From NCBI RefSeq assembly GCF_051020955.1, contig NW_027476780.1, positions 1-64,000 of the forward strand: a stretch of 64,000 nt of DNA. Direction: 5' to 3'. Shown piece by piece: positions 10,385-23,380 of this stretch (position 1 is its first letter; every line of letters begins with the position of its first letter). The notes under the pieces are model-generated. The model made no database searches, had not been told where the DNA came from, and worked only from the letters and a program-made list of their open reading frames with translations. Both the position numbers and the translations under genes were made by a program. This stretch comes from Megalopta genalis (lineage: Eukaryota > Arthropoda > Insecta > Hymenoptera > Halictidae).

Positions 10385-12480
10385 AGTTGAAGTTAAATCT
10401 TGCACATCACAAGTATTTGAAGCTAAACCATTTGATTCGCATGGATTTGATGCTGTGCCATCTACTTCGCTTTTATTTGAAACTGAATCATGTATTTCTC
10501 TTGAATTTGAAGCTAACACGTTCGTTTCACATGCAGTTGAAGCTAAATCATGTATATCACAAGTATTTGAAGCTGAACCATTTGTTTCGCACGAATATCA
10601 GGCTAAGCCATGTGTTTGGAATGAATTTGAAGCTAAATCATGTGTTTCGCATAGATTTGAAGCTAACTCGTTTGTTACGCATGCAGTTGAAGCTGAATCA
10701 TGTATATCCCAAGTTTTTGAAGCTCAACCATTTGATTCGCATGGATTTGAAGATAAGCCTTCTACTTCGCATTGATTTTAATCTAAATCATCTGTTTCGC
10801 ACGGATTTAAAGCTATCTCGTTTGTTTCGCATGCAGTTGAAGCTAAATCATGTACATCACAATTATTTGACGCTAAACCATTTGATTCGCATGGATTTCA
10901 AAATAAGCCTTCTACTTCGCATTGATTTGAAGCTGAATCATGTGTTTCGCTTGGATTTCAAGCTAACTCGTTTGATTCGCACGCAATTGAAGCTAAATCA
11001 TGTGTTTCGCATGGATTTGACGCAAACGCGTGTGTTTCGCATGGAGTTGAAGCTAAATCATGCATATCACAAGTATTTGGAGCTAAACTATTCGTATCGC
11101 ATGGATTCGAAACTAAGTCTTCTACTTCGCTTGTATTTGAAGCTAACTCGTTTGTTTCGCATGGATTCGACGATCAGCCATCCGCTTCGCATTGATTTGA
11201 AACTAAGTCATGTGTTTCGCTTGGATTTGAATTCAACTCGTTTGTTTCGCAAGCTGTTGAAGCGAAATCATGTATATCACTAGTATTTGCAGCTAAACCA
11301 TTTGTTTCGTAAGGATTCGAAGTTCAGCCTTATACTTCGCATTGATTTGAAGCTAAATCATGTGTTTCGCATGGATTTGAAGCTAATCGTTTGTTTCGCA
11401 TGCATTTGAAGCTAAATTATGCACATCACAAGTATTTGAAGCTGTACCACTTGTTTCGCATGGATTTGATTCTAAGCCTTCTACTTCGCATTGATTTCAA
11501 GTTAAATTATGTGTTACGCTTGGATTTGAAGCTCACTCGTTTGTTTCGCCTGCATTTGAAGCTTAATCATGTATATCACAAGTTATTGAAGGTAAACCAT
11601 TTGTTTTGAAGCTAAATCATGTGTTTCGCTTGGATTTGATGCTATGCCATCTACTTCTCTTTTATTTGAAACTGAATCATGTGTTTCTCTTGAATTTGAA
11701 GCTAACATGTTCGTTTCGCATGCTGTTGAAGCTAAATCATGTATATCACAAGTATTTGAAGCTAATCCATTTGTATCGCGTGGTTTCGAAGATCAGCCTT
11801 CTACTTCGCATTGATTTGAAGTTAAATCATGTGTTTCGCATAGATTTGAAGCTAACTCGTTTGTTTCGCATGCAGTTGAAGCTAAATCATGTTTATCACA
11901 AGTTTCTGAATCTAAACCATTTGTTTCGCTTGGATTTGAAGCTGTGCCTTCTACGTCGAACTGATTTGAAGCTAAATCATGTGTTTCGCATGAATTTGAA
12001 GTTAACTCGATCGTTCTTCTGCATTTGAAGTTATTTCATTCAGTTCAATCTATATCACTTATATTCGCATATATTTTAAGCCAAATAATTCGTTTCGCAT
12101 GGATTTGAAGCTAAGCCTTCTAATTCGCATTGATTTGAAGCTAAATCATGTGTTTCGCATGGTTTTGAAGATAACTCGTCTGTTTCGCATGTAGTTGAAG
12201 CTATATTACTTATATTCGCAAGTATTTGAAGCCAAATCATTCGGTTCGCAAGGATTTGAAGCTAAGCCTTCTACTTCGCATTGATTTGATGCTAAATTAT
12301 GTGTTTCGCATGGATTTGAAGCTAAATTATGTGTTTCGATTGGATTTGATGCTAACTCGTTTGTTTCGCATGCAGTTGAAGCTAAATCATGTATATCACA
12401 AGTATTTAAAACTTAATCATGCAGTTCGCATGGATTTGAAGCTCAGCCTTCTACTTCGCATGGATTTGATGCTAAATCAT
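10385..12480. repeat. 2 kb module, copy 1
   Basis: The module starts at gaagttaaatcttgcacatc and recurs at 21576 onward. Offsets are 11,191 up to about 11030, 11,193 up to about 11637 and 10,893 from about 11938 to 12480. Distinctive shared text includes gctgtgccatctacttcgc, the cacgaatatcaggc D variant, and gctgtgccttctacgtcg near 11941. Copy 1 contains two 150 bp units (about 11638-11937) absent from the second copy. Confidence 0.9.
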
Positions 12481-14389
12481 GTGTTTCGCTTGGATTTGAA
12501 GATAACTCGTTTGTTTCGCATGCATTTGAAGCAATATCACTTATATCGCAAGTACATGAAGCTAAATAACTTGTCTCGCATGGATTTGATGCTAATCCTA
12601 CTACTTCGCATTGATTTGAAGGTAAATCATGTGCTTCGTATGGATTTGAAGATAACTCGATTGTTTGGCAAGCAGTTGAATCTATATCACTAATATTCGC
12701 AAGTATTTGAAGCCAAATAATTCGTTTCGCATGGATTTGAAGCTAAGCCTTATAATACGCATTGATTTGAAGCTAAATCATGTGTTTCGCATGGATTTGA
12801 ATCTAACTCGTTTATTTCGCATGCTGTTGAAGATAAATCATGTATATCACAAGTATGTGAAGCTAAACCATTTCGTTCGCATGGATTCGAAGATAACCCT
12901 TCTACTTCGCATTGATTTGAAGGTAAATCGTGTCTTTTGCATGGATTTAAAGCTAACTCGTTTGTTTCGCCTGCATTTGAAGCTATATCAGTGATATTCG
13001 CAAGTATTTGAAGCTAAATGCTTCGTTTCGCTGGATTTGAAGATAAGCCGTCTTCTTCGCATTGATTTGATTCTAAATCATGTGTTTTGCTTGGATTTGA
13101 AGCTAACTCGTTGGTTTTGCATGAAGTTGAATCTAAATCATGTATATAACAAGTATTTGAAGCTGAACCATTTGTTTCACATACATTTGAAGCTAAGCCT
13201 TCTACTTCACATTGATTGGAAGTTAAATCATTTGTTTCGCATGGATTTGAAGCTAACTCGTTTGTGTCGCTTGCATTTGAAGCTATATCACTAATATTCG
13301 CGAGTATTTGAAGCTAAACCTTTCGTTTCGCATGGATTCGAAGATCAGCCTTCTACTTCGCATTCATTTGAAGCTAAATCATGTGTTTCGCATGGATTTG
13401 AAGCTGACTCGTTTGTTTCGCATGCATTTGAAGCTAAATCATGTATATCACATATAATTGAAGCTAAACCATCTGTTTCGTGTGGATTCGAAGGTAAGCC
13501 TTCTACTTCGCATTGAATTGAAGCTAAATCATGTGTTTCGCATGGATTTGAAACTGACTCGTTTGTTTCGCCTGCATTTGAAGCTATATCATGTATATCA
13601 CAAGTATTTGAATCTGAACCATGTGATTCCCATGAATAGTACGCTAAACCATGTCTTTCGAATGAATTTGAAGCTAAATCATGTGTTTTGAATGGATTTG
13701 AAGCTAACTCGTTTGTTTCGCATGCATTTGAAGCTAAATCATGTATATCACATATAATTGAAGCTAAACCATTTGTTTCGCATGGATTCGAAGATAAGCC
13801 TTCTACTTCGCATTGATTTGAAGCTAAATCATGTCTATCGCTAGGATTTGAAGCTAACTCGTTTGTTTCGCATACTGTTGAAGCTAAATCATGTATAACA
13901 CAAGTATTTGAGCCTGAGCCATATGTTTCGCATGGATTCGAAGATCAGCCTCCTAATTCGCATTGATTTGATGTTAAATCATGTCTTTTGCATGGATTTA
14001 AAGCTAACTCGTTTGTTTCACCTGCATTTGAAGCTATATCAGAGATATTCGCAAGTATTTGAATCTAAATCATTCGTTTCGCTGGATTTGAAGCTATGCC
14101 TTCTACTTCGCATTGATTTGAATCTAAATCATATGTTTCGCTTGGATTTGAAGCTAACTCGTTGGCTTTGCATGCAGTTGAAGCAAAATCACGCATATCA
14201 CAAGTATTTGAAGCTAAACCATTTGATTCGGATGGATTCGAAGATCAGCCTTCTACATCGCATTGATTTGAAGCTAAATCATGAGTTTCACATGGATTTG
14301 AAGCTAAATCATGTGTTTTGAATGGATTTGAAGTTAACTCGTATGCTTCCCAAGCAGTTGAAGCTAAATCATGAATATCATAAGTATTT

Positions 14390-14462
14390 GAAAATAAAGA
14401 AATTGATTCGCATGGATTTCAAAAAAAAAACTCGTTTGTAAATCAGTCGTTTCGCTGGATTT
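14390..14462. repeat. Irregular junction with an A10 run
   Basis: A D-like subunit at 14390-14419 is followed by a 43 bp chimera at 14420-14462: c, ten A (14421-14430), ctcgtttg from a B subunit, then taaatcagtcgtttcgctgg from the subunit that normally follows a 31 bp C variant. Parts of several subunits are missing. This is the clearest non-register junction I saw in the window. It looks like an end-joining or slippage scar; no mobile element is attached to it. Confidence 0.75.
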
Positions 14463-14749
14463 GTAACTAAGCCTTCTACTTCGCATTGATTTGATTCTAA
14501 ATCATGTGTTTCGCTTGGATTTGAAGCTAACTCGTTGGTTTTGCATGAAGTTGAATCTAAATCATGTATATCACAAGTATTTGAAGCTGAACCATTTGTT
14601 TCACATACATTTGAAGCTAAGCCTTCTACTTCACATTGATTGGAAGTTAAATCATGTGTTTCGCATGGATTTGAAGCTAACTCGGTCGTGTCGCTTGCAT
14701 TTGAAGCTATATCAGTGATATTCGCAAGTATTTTAAGGTAAATTATTCG

Positions 14750-17421
14750 TTTCGCATGGATTTGACGCTAAGCCTCCTAATTCGCATTGATTTGATGGTA
14801 AATCATGTCTTTTGCATGGATTTAAAGTTAACTCGTTTGTTTCACCTGCATTTGAAGCTATATCAGAGATATTCGCAAGTATTTGAAGCTAAATCATTCG
14901 TTTCGCTGGTTCTGAAGCTATCTCGTTGGTTTTGCATGCAGTTGAAGCAAAATCACGCATATCACAAGTATTTGAAGCTAAACCATTTGATTCGCATGGA
15001 TTCGAAGATCAGCCTTCTACATCGCATTGATTTGAAGCTAAATCATGAGTTTCGCATGGATTTGAAGCTAAATCATGTGTTTTGAATGGACTTGAAGCTA
15101 ACTGGTTTGCGTCGCTTGCATTTGAAGCTATATCACTTATATTCGCAAGTATTTGAAGCTAAACCATTCGTTTCGCATGGTTTCGAAGATCAGCCTTCTA
15201 CTTCGCATTCATTTGAAGCTAAATCATGTGTTTTGAATGGATTTGAAGCTAACTCGTTCGTTTCGCATGCATTTGAAGCTAAATCATGTATATCACATAT
15301 AATTGAAGCTAAACCATTTGTTTCGCATGGATTCGAAAATAAGCCTTCTACTTCGCATTCATTTGACGCTAAATCATGTCTATCGCTAGGATTTGAAGCT
15401 AACTCAATTGTTTCGCCTGCATTTGAAGCTATACCAGTGATATTCGCAAGTATTTTAAGGTAAATTATTCGTTTCGCTGGATTTGAAACTAAGCCTTCTA
15501 CTTCGCATTGATTTGATTCTAAATCATGTGATTCGCTTGGATTTGAAGCTAACTCGATGGTTTTGTATGAAGTTGAATCTAAATCATGTATATCACAAGT
15601 ATTTGAAGCTGAACCATCTGTTTCGCATGCAGTTGAAGCTAAATCATAAATATCACAAGTATTTGAAGCTACAACGTTTGATTCGCACGGATTTGAAGCT
15701 AAGCATTCTACTTCGCATTGATTTGAAGCTAAATCATGAATATCACAAGTATTTGAAGCTACAACTTTTGATTCGCACGGATTTGAAGCTAAGGCTTCTA
15801 CTTCGCATTGATTTGAGGCTAAATCAAGTGTTTCGCTTGCATTTGAAGCTAACTCGTTCGTTTCGCTTGCATTTGAATCTAAATCATGCACATCACAAGT
15901 ATTTGAAGCTGAACCACTTGTTTCGCATGGATTTGAAGATAAGCCTTCTACTTCGCATTGATTTGAAGCTACATCATGTGTTTCGCTTGGATTTGAGACT
16001 AACTAGTTTGTTTCGCAATGCAGTTGAAGCTAAATCATGTATATCACAATTATTTGAAGCTAAACCATTTGATTCGCATGGATTTCAAAATAAGCCTTCT
16101 ACTTCGCATTGATTTGAAGCTAAATCATGCATTGCGCATGGAGTTGAAGCTAACTCGTTTGTTTCGCAGGCTGTTGAATCTAAATCATGTATATCGCAAG
16201 AATCTGAAGCTAAACCATTTGATTCGCATGTATTTGAAGCTAAGCCTTCTACTTCGCATTGATTTGAAACTAAATCATGTGTTTCGCTTGGATTTGAAAC
16301 TAACTAGTTTGTTTCGCAATGCAGTTGAAGCTAAATCATATATATCACAGTTATTTGAAGCTAAACCAGTTAATTCGAATGGATTTGAAGCTAAGCCTTA
16401 ACTTCGTGTTGACTTGATGCAAACTCATGTTTTTCGCTTGGATTTGAAGCTAACTCGTTTGTTTCGCATGCAGTTGAAACTAAATCATGTATAAAACAAG
16501 TATTTGAAGCTAAACCATTTGTTTCGCATGCATTTGAAGATAAGCCTTCTCCTTCGCATTGATTTGAAGCTAAATCATATGTTTCGCTTGGATTTCGAGC
16601 TAACTCGTTTGTTTCGCATGCTGCTGAAGCTAAATCATGTATATCACCAGTATTTGAAGCTAAACCATTTGTTTCGCAAGGATTCGAAGATCAGCCTTCT
16701 ACTTCGCATTGATTTGAAGCAGAATCATGTGATTCCTTTAGATTTGAAGGTATTTGGTTTGTTTCGCATGGTGTTGAATCTATATCATATATATCACAAG
16801 TATTCTTAGCTAAAGCATTTGTTTCGCATGGATTTGAAGATAAGCCTTCTACTTCGCATTGATTTGAAGCTAAATCATGTGTTTCGCTTGGATTTCAAGC
16901 TAACTCGTTTTCTTCGCCTGCATTTGATGTTAAATCATGTATATCACAAGTGTTTGAATCTAAACCATTTGTTTCGCATGGATTCGAAGGTAAGCCTTCT
17001 ACTTCGCATTGATTTGATGCTAAGTCATGTGATTCGCATGGATTTGAAGCTAGCTCGTTTGTATCGCTTGCTGTTGAAGCTAAATCATGTATATCACAAG
17101 TATTTGAAGCTGAACCATTTGTTTCGCTTGGATTCGATGATAAGCCGTCTACTTCGTATTGAATTGAAGCTAAATCATGTATTTGGCATGGATTTGAAGC
17201 TAACACGTTTGTTTCGCATGCAGTTGATGCTAAATCATGTACATCACAAGTATTTGAAGCTAAACCATCTGTTTCGTGTCGATTCGAAGGTAAGTCTTCT
17301 ACTTCGCATTGATATGAAGCTAAATCATGTCTATCGCTAGGATTTGAAGCTAACTCGTTTGTTTCGCATACTGTTGAAGCTAAATCATGTATAACACAAG
17401 TACTTGAGTCTGAGCCATTTG
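14750..17421. repeat. 2,672 bp tandem duplication, left copy (module copy b)
   Basis: The text from about 14750 to about 16935 reappears 2,672 bp further right. Anchors: agcctcctaattcgc at 14771 and 17443, gaagcaaaatcacgc at 14944 and 17616. From about 16936 the left copy diverges from the right one and instead resembles sequence near 13470 (ccatctgtttcgtgt). In the forward reading of 15483-16112 the 209-residue translation differs from that of the right copy at a single residue that I can see (R versus P), so the duplication is recent or homogenised. Confidence 0.93.
15190..15891 (-). other. Longest reverse-strand stop-free stretch (233 codons); not called as a gene
   Basis: Read on the minus strand, the array gives Cys-containing decapeptides such as ASNPCETHDL, ASNQCEVEGL, SSNPCETNGL, ASNTCDIHDL and ASTACETNEL, with one Cys in most of them. 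This stretch and its duplicate at 17862-18563 are the longest. Part of the stretch departs from the decapeptide pattern (AKRIIYLKILANITG), which is the 31 bp C variant changing frame without a stop. That change of frame inside the stretch argues against a maintained protein. The composition is acidic and Ser/Asn/Cys-rich. I recognise no family. Confidence 0.2.
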
Positions 17422-19980
17422 TTTCGCATGGATTCGAAGATCAGCCTCCTAATTCGCATTGATTTGATGGTAAATCATGTCTTTTGCATGGATTTAAAGC
17501 TAACTCGTTTGTTTCACCTGCATTTGAAGCTATATCAGAGATATTCGCAAGTATTTGAAGCTAAATCATTCGTTTCGCTGGATCTGAAGCTAACTCGTTG
17601 GTTTTGCATGTAGTTGAAGCAAAATCACGCATATCACAAGTATTTGAAGCTAAACCATTTGATTCGCATGGATTCGAAGATCAGCCTTCTACATCGCATT
17701 GATTTGAAGCTAAATCATGAGTTTCGCATGGATTTGAAGCTAAATCATGTGTTTTGAATGGACTTGAAGCTAACTCGTTTGCGTCGCTTGCATTTGAAGC
17801 TATATCACTTATATTCGCAAGTATTTGAAGCTAAACCATTCGTTTCGCATGGTTTCGAAGATCAGCCTTCTACTTCGCATTCATTTGAAGCTAAATCATG
17901 TGTTTTGAATGGATTTGAAGCTAACTCGTTCGTTTCGCATGCATTTGAAGCTAAATCATGTATATCACATATAATTGAAGCTAAACCATTTGTTTCGCAT
18001 GGATTCGAAAATAAGCCTTCTACTTCGCATTCATTTGACGCTAAATCATGTCTATCGCTAGGATTTGAAGCTAACTCAATTGTTTCGCCTGCATTTGAAG
18101 CTATATCAGTGATATTCGCAAGTATTTTAAGGTAAATTATTCGTTTCGCTGGATTTGAAACTAAGCCTTCTACTTCGCATTGATTTGATTCTAAATCATG
18201 TGATTCGCTTGGATTTGAAGCTAACTCGTTGGTTTTGTATGAAGTTGAATCTAAATCATGTATATCACAAGTATTTGAAGCTGAACCATCTGTTTCGCAT
18301 GCAGTTGAAGCTAAATCATAAATATCACAAGTATTTGAAGCTACAACGTTTGATTCGCACGGATTTGAAGCTAAGCATTCTACTTCGCATTGATTTGAAG
18401 CTAAATCATGAATATCACAAGTATTTGAAGCTACAACTTTTGATTCGCACGGATTTGAAGCTAAGGCTTCTACTTCCCATTGATTTGAGGCTAAATCAAG
18501 TGTTTCGCTTGCATTTGAAGCTAACTCGTTCGTTTCGCTTGCATTTGAATCTAAATCATGCACATCACAAGTATTTGAAGCTGAACCACTTGTTTCGCAT
18601 GGATTTGAAGATAAGCCTTCTACTTCGCATTGATTTGAAGCTACATCATGTGTTTCGCTTGGATTTGAGACTAACTAGTTTGTTTCGCAATGCAGTTGAA
18701 GCTAAATCATGTATATCACAATTATTTGAAGCTAAACCATTTGATTCGCATGGATTTCAAAATAAGCCTTCTACTTCGCATTGATTTGAAGCTAAATCAT
18801 GCATTGCGCATGGAGTTGAAGCTAACTCGTTTGTTTCGCAGGCTGTTGAATCTAAATCATGTATATCGCAAGAATCTGAAGCTAAACCATTTGATTCGCA
18901 TGTATTTGAAGCTAAGCCTTCTACTTCGCATTGATTTGAAACTAAATCATGTGTTTCGCTTGGATTTGAAACTAACTAGTTTGTTTCGCAATGCAGTTGA
19001 AGCTAAATCATATATATCACAGTTATTTGAAGCTAAACCAGTTAATTCGAATGGATTTGAAGCTAAGCCTTAACTTCGTGTTGACTTGATGCAAACTCAT
19101 GTTTTTCGCTTGGATTTGAAGCTAACTCGTTTGTTTCGCATGCAGTTGAAACTAAATCATGTATAAAACAAGTATTTGAAGCTAAACCATTTGTTTCGCA
19201 TGCATTTGAAGATAAGCCTTCTCCTTCGCATTGATTTGAAGCTAAATCATATGTTTCGCTTGGATTTCGAGCTAACTCGTTTGTTTCGCATGCTGCTGAA
19301 GCTAAATCATGTATATCACAAGTATTTGAAGCTAAACCATTTGTTTCGCAAGGATTCGAAGATCAGCCTTCTACTTCGCATTGATTTGAAGCAGAATCAT
19401 GTGATTCCTTTAGATTTGAAGGTATTTGGTTTGTTTCGCATGGTGTTGAATCTATATCATATATATCACAAGTATTCTTAGCTAAAGCATTTGTTTCGCA
19501 TGGATTTGAAGATAAGCCTTCTACTTCGCATTGATTTGAAGCTAAATCATGTGTTTGGCTTGGATTTCAAGCTAACTCGTTTTCTTCGCCTGCATTTGAT
19601 GTTAAATCATGTATATCACAGGTATTTGAAGCTACACCATTTGTTTCGCATGGTATTCGAAGGTAAGCCTTCTACTTCGCATTGATTTGAAGCTAAATCA
19701 CGTATTGCGCATGGAGTTGAAGCTAACTCGTTTGTTTCGCATGCTGTTGAATCTAACTCATGTATATCGCAAGAATCTGAAGCTAAACCATTTGATTCGC
19801 ATGGATTTGAAGCTAAGCCTTCTACATCGCATTGATTTGAAGCTAAATCATGTGTTTCGCTTGGATTCGAAGATTAGCCTTCTACTTCGCATTGATTTGA
19901 AGCTAAATCATGCATTGCGCATGGAGTTGAAGCTAACTCGTTTGTTTCGCAGGCTGTTGAATCTAAATCATGTATATCGC
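17422..19980. repeat. 2,672 bp tandem duplication, right copy (module copy c)
   Basis: This is the right-hand copy of the duplication beginning near 14750. It carries the same chimeric subunit, C-D-E doublet and 31 bp variants at the same spacing. Past about 19607 it follows copy a instead of copy b (caggtatttgaagctacacc at 19620, as at 9573), so the three copies form a mosaic rather than a simple lineage. Confidence 0.92.
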
Positions 19981-19987
19981 AAGAATC
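19177..19987. repeat. 811 bp tandem duplication, left copy
   Basis: The text starting gaagctaaaccatttg at 19177, with the ccttctccttcgc E variant, returns 811 bp later at 19988. Stop-free stretches starting at 19491 and 19687 have counterparts at 20302 and 20498. A private gattagcc variant (near 19870 and 20681) is present in both. The match ends near 19892/20703. Confidence 0.88.
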
Positions 19988-20703
19988 TGAAGCTAAACCA
20001 TTTGTTTCGCATGCATTTGAAGATAAGCCTTCTCCTTCGCATTGATTTGAAGCTAAATCATATGTTTCGCTTGGATTTCGAGCTAACTCGTTTGTTTCGC
20101 ATGCTGCTGAAGCTAAATCATGTATATCACAAGTATTTGAAGCTAAACCATTTGTTTCGCAAGGATTCGAAGATCAGCCTTCTACTTCGCATTGATTTGA
20201 AGCAGAATCATGTGATTCCTTTAGATTTGAAGGTATTTGGTTTGATTCGCATGGTGTTGAATCTATATCATATATATCACAAGTATTCTTAGCTAAAGCA
20301 TTTGTTTCGCATGGATTTGAAGATAAGCCTTCTACTTCGCATTGATTTGAAGCTAAATCATGTGTTTCGCTTGGATTTCAAGCTAACTCGTTTTCTTCGC
20401 CTGCATTTGATGTTAAATCATGTATATCACAGGTATTTGAAGCTACACCATTTGTTTCGCATGGTATTCGAAGGTAAGCCTTCTACTTCGCATTGATTTG
20501 AAGCTAAATCACGTATTGCGCATGGAGTTGAAGCTAACTCGTTTGTTTCGCATGCTGTTGAATCTAACTCATGTATATCGCAAGAATCTGAAGCTAAACC
20601 ATTTGATTCGCATGGATTTGAAGCTAAGCCTTCTACTTCGCATTGATTTGAAGCTAAATCATGTGTTTCGCTTGGATTCGAAGATTAGCCTTCTACTTCG
20701 CAT
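19988..20703. repeat. 811 bp tandem duplication, right copy
   Basis: This is the second copy of the 811 bp unit and is matched for about 716 bp. One visible difference is ggtttgattcgc here (near 20240) versus ggtttgtttcgc in the left copy. After about 20703 the sequence joins a different cassette (tccttcgcattcatttg type) that is also seen near 13360. Confidence 0.87.
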
Positions 20704-21575
20704 TCATTTGAAGCTAAATCATGTGTTTCGCATGGATTTGAAGCTGACTCGTTTGTTTCGCCTGCATTTGAAGCTATATGATGTATATCACAAGTATTTG
20801 AATCTGAACCATTTGATTCCCATGAATAGTACGCTAAACCATGTATTTCGAATGAATTTGAAGCTAAATCACGTGTTTCGCACCGATTTGAAGCTAAGCC
20901 TTTCACTTCGCATTGATTTGGAGCTAAATCATGTGTTTCGCATAGATTTAAAGATAACTCGTTTGTTTTGCATGCAGTTGAAGCTAAATCATGTATATCA
21001 CAAGGGTTTGATGCTAAGCCGTTTGATTCGCATGGATTAGAAGATCAGCATTCTACTTCGTATTGAATTGAAGCTAAATCATGTATTTCGCATGGATTTG
21101 AAGCTAACACCTTTGTTTCGCATGGTGTTGAAGCTAAGTCATGTATAACACAAGTATTTGAAGCCAAACAATCTGTTTCGTGTGGTTTCGGAGATCAGCC
21201 TTCTACTTCGCATTGATTTGAAGCTAAATCATATGTTTCGCTTGGATTTGAAGCTAACTCGTTTGTTTCGCATGCAGTCGATGCTAAATCATGTACATCA
21301 CAAGTATTTGAAGCTAAACCATCTGTTTCGTGTGGATTCGAAGGTAAGCCTTCTACTTCGCATTGATTTGATGCTAAATCATGTGTTTCGCATGGATTTG
21401 AAGCTAACTCGTTTGTTTCTCTTACTGTTGACTGTAAATCATGTATATCACAAGTGTTTGAATCTAAACCATTTGTTTCGCATGGATTCGAAGGTAAGCC
21501 TTCTACTTCGCATTAATTTGAAGCTAAATCATGTGATTCGCATGGATTTGAAGCTAACTCGTTTGTATCACATGC

Positions 21576-23380
21576 AGTTGAAGTTAAATCTTGCACATCA
21601 CAAGTATTTGAAGCTAAACCATTTGATTCGCATGGATTTGATGCTGTGCCATCTACTTCGCTTTTATTTGAAACTGAATCATGTATTTCTCTTGAATTTG
21701 AAGCTAACACGTTCGTTTCACATGCAGTTGATGCTAAATCATGTATATCACAAGTATTTGAAGCTGAACCATTTGTTTCGCACGAATATCAGGCTAAGCC
21801 ATGTGTTTGGAATGAATTTGAAGCTAAATCATGTGTTTCGCATAGATTTGAAGCTAACTCGTTTGTTACGCATGCAGTTGAAGCTGAATCATGTATATCC
21901 CAAGTTTTTGAAGCTCAACCATTTGATTCGCATGGATTTGAAGATAAGCCTTCTACTTCGCATTGATTTTAATCTAAATCATCTGTTTCGCACGGATTTA
22001 AAGCTATCTCGTTTGTTTCGCATGCAGTTGAAGCTAAATCATGTACATCACAATTATTTGACGCTAAACCATTTGATTCGCATGGATTTCAAAATAAGCC
22101 TTCTACTTCGCATTGATTTGAAGCTGAATCATGTGTTTCGCTTGGATTTCAAGCTAACTCGTTTGATTCGCACGCAATTGAAGCTAAATCATGTGTTTCG
22201 CATGGATTTGAAGCAAACGGGGGTGTGTTTCGCATGCAGTTGAAGCTAAATCATGCATATCACAAGTATTTGGAGCTAAACTATTCGTATCGCATGGATT
22301 CGAAACTAAGTCTTCTACTTCGCTTGTATTTGAAGCTAACTCGTTTGTTTCGCATGGATTCGACGATCAGCCATCCGCTTCGCATTGATTTGAAACTAAG
22401 TCATGTGTTTCGCTTGGATTTGAATTCAACTCGTTTGTTTCGCAAGCTGTTGAAGCGAAATCATGTATATCACTAGTATTTGCAGCTAAACCATTTGTTT
22501 CGTAAGGATTCGAAGTTCAGCCTTATACTTCGCATTGATTTGAAGCTAAATCATGTGTTTCGCATGGATTTGAAGCTAATCGTTTGTTTCGCATGCATTT
22601 GAAGCTAAATTATGCACATCACAAGTATTTGAAGCTGTACCACTTGTTTCGCATGGATTTGATTCTAAGCCTTCTACTTCGCATTGATTTCAAGTTAAAT
22701 TAAGTGTTACGCTTGGATTTGAAGCTCACTCGTTTGTTTCGCCTGCATTTGAAGCTTAATCATGTATATCACAAGTTATTGAAGGTAAACCATTTGTTTT
22801 GAAGCTAAATCATGTGTTTCGCTTGGATTTGAAGCTGTGCCTTCTACGTCGAACTGATTTGAAGCTAAATCATGTGTTTCGCATGAATTTGAAGTTAACT
22901 CGATCGTTCTTCTGCATTTGAAGTTATTTCATTCAGTTCAATCTATATCACTTATATTCGCAAATATTTTAAGCCAAATAATTCGTTTCGCATGGATTTG
23001 AAGCTAAGCCTTCTAATTCGCATTGATTTGAAGCTAAATCATGTGTTTCGCATGGATTTGAAGATAACTCGTCTGTTTCGCATGTAGTTGAAGCTATATT
23101 ACTTATATTCGCAAGTATTTGAAGCCAAATCATTCGGTTCGCAAGGATTTGAAGCTAAGCCTTCTACTTCGCATTGATTTGATGCTAAATTATGTGTTTC
23201 GCATGGATTTGAAGCTAAATTATGTGTTTCGATTGGATTTGATGCTAACTCGTTTGTTTCGCATGCAGTTGAAGCTAAATCATGTATATCACAAGTATTT
23301 AAAACTTAATCATGCAGTTCGCATGGATTTGAAGCTCAGCCTTCTACTTCGCATGGATTTGATGCTAAATCATGTGTTTC
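21576..23380. repeat. 2 kb module, copy 2
   Basis: This is the second copy of the module at 10385-12480. Relative to copy 1 it has a two-base gain with a G5 run near 22209-22213, lacks exactly 300 bp (two 150 bp units) at about 22830, and then stays collinear to about 23380. It departs from copy 1 where an extra stretch of about 320 bp intervenes before the shared caatatcacttatatcgc text near 23740. Confidence 0.9.

Noticed and set aside
14421..14430. Poly(A) tail of a retroposon
   Set aside because: Both flanks of the A10 run are satellite subunits; there is no inserted non-satellite sequence and no visible target-site duplication. Kept only as an odd junction.
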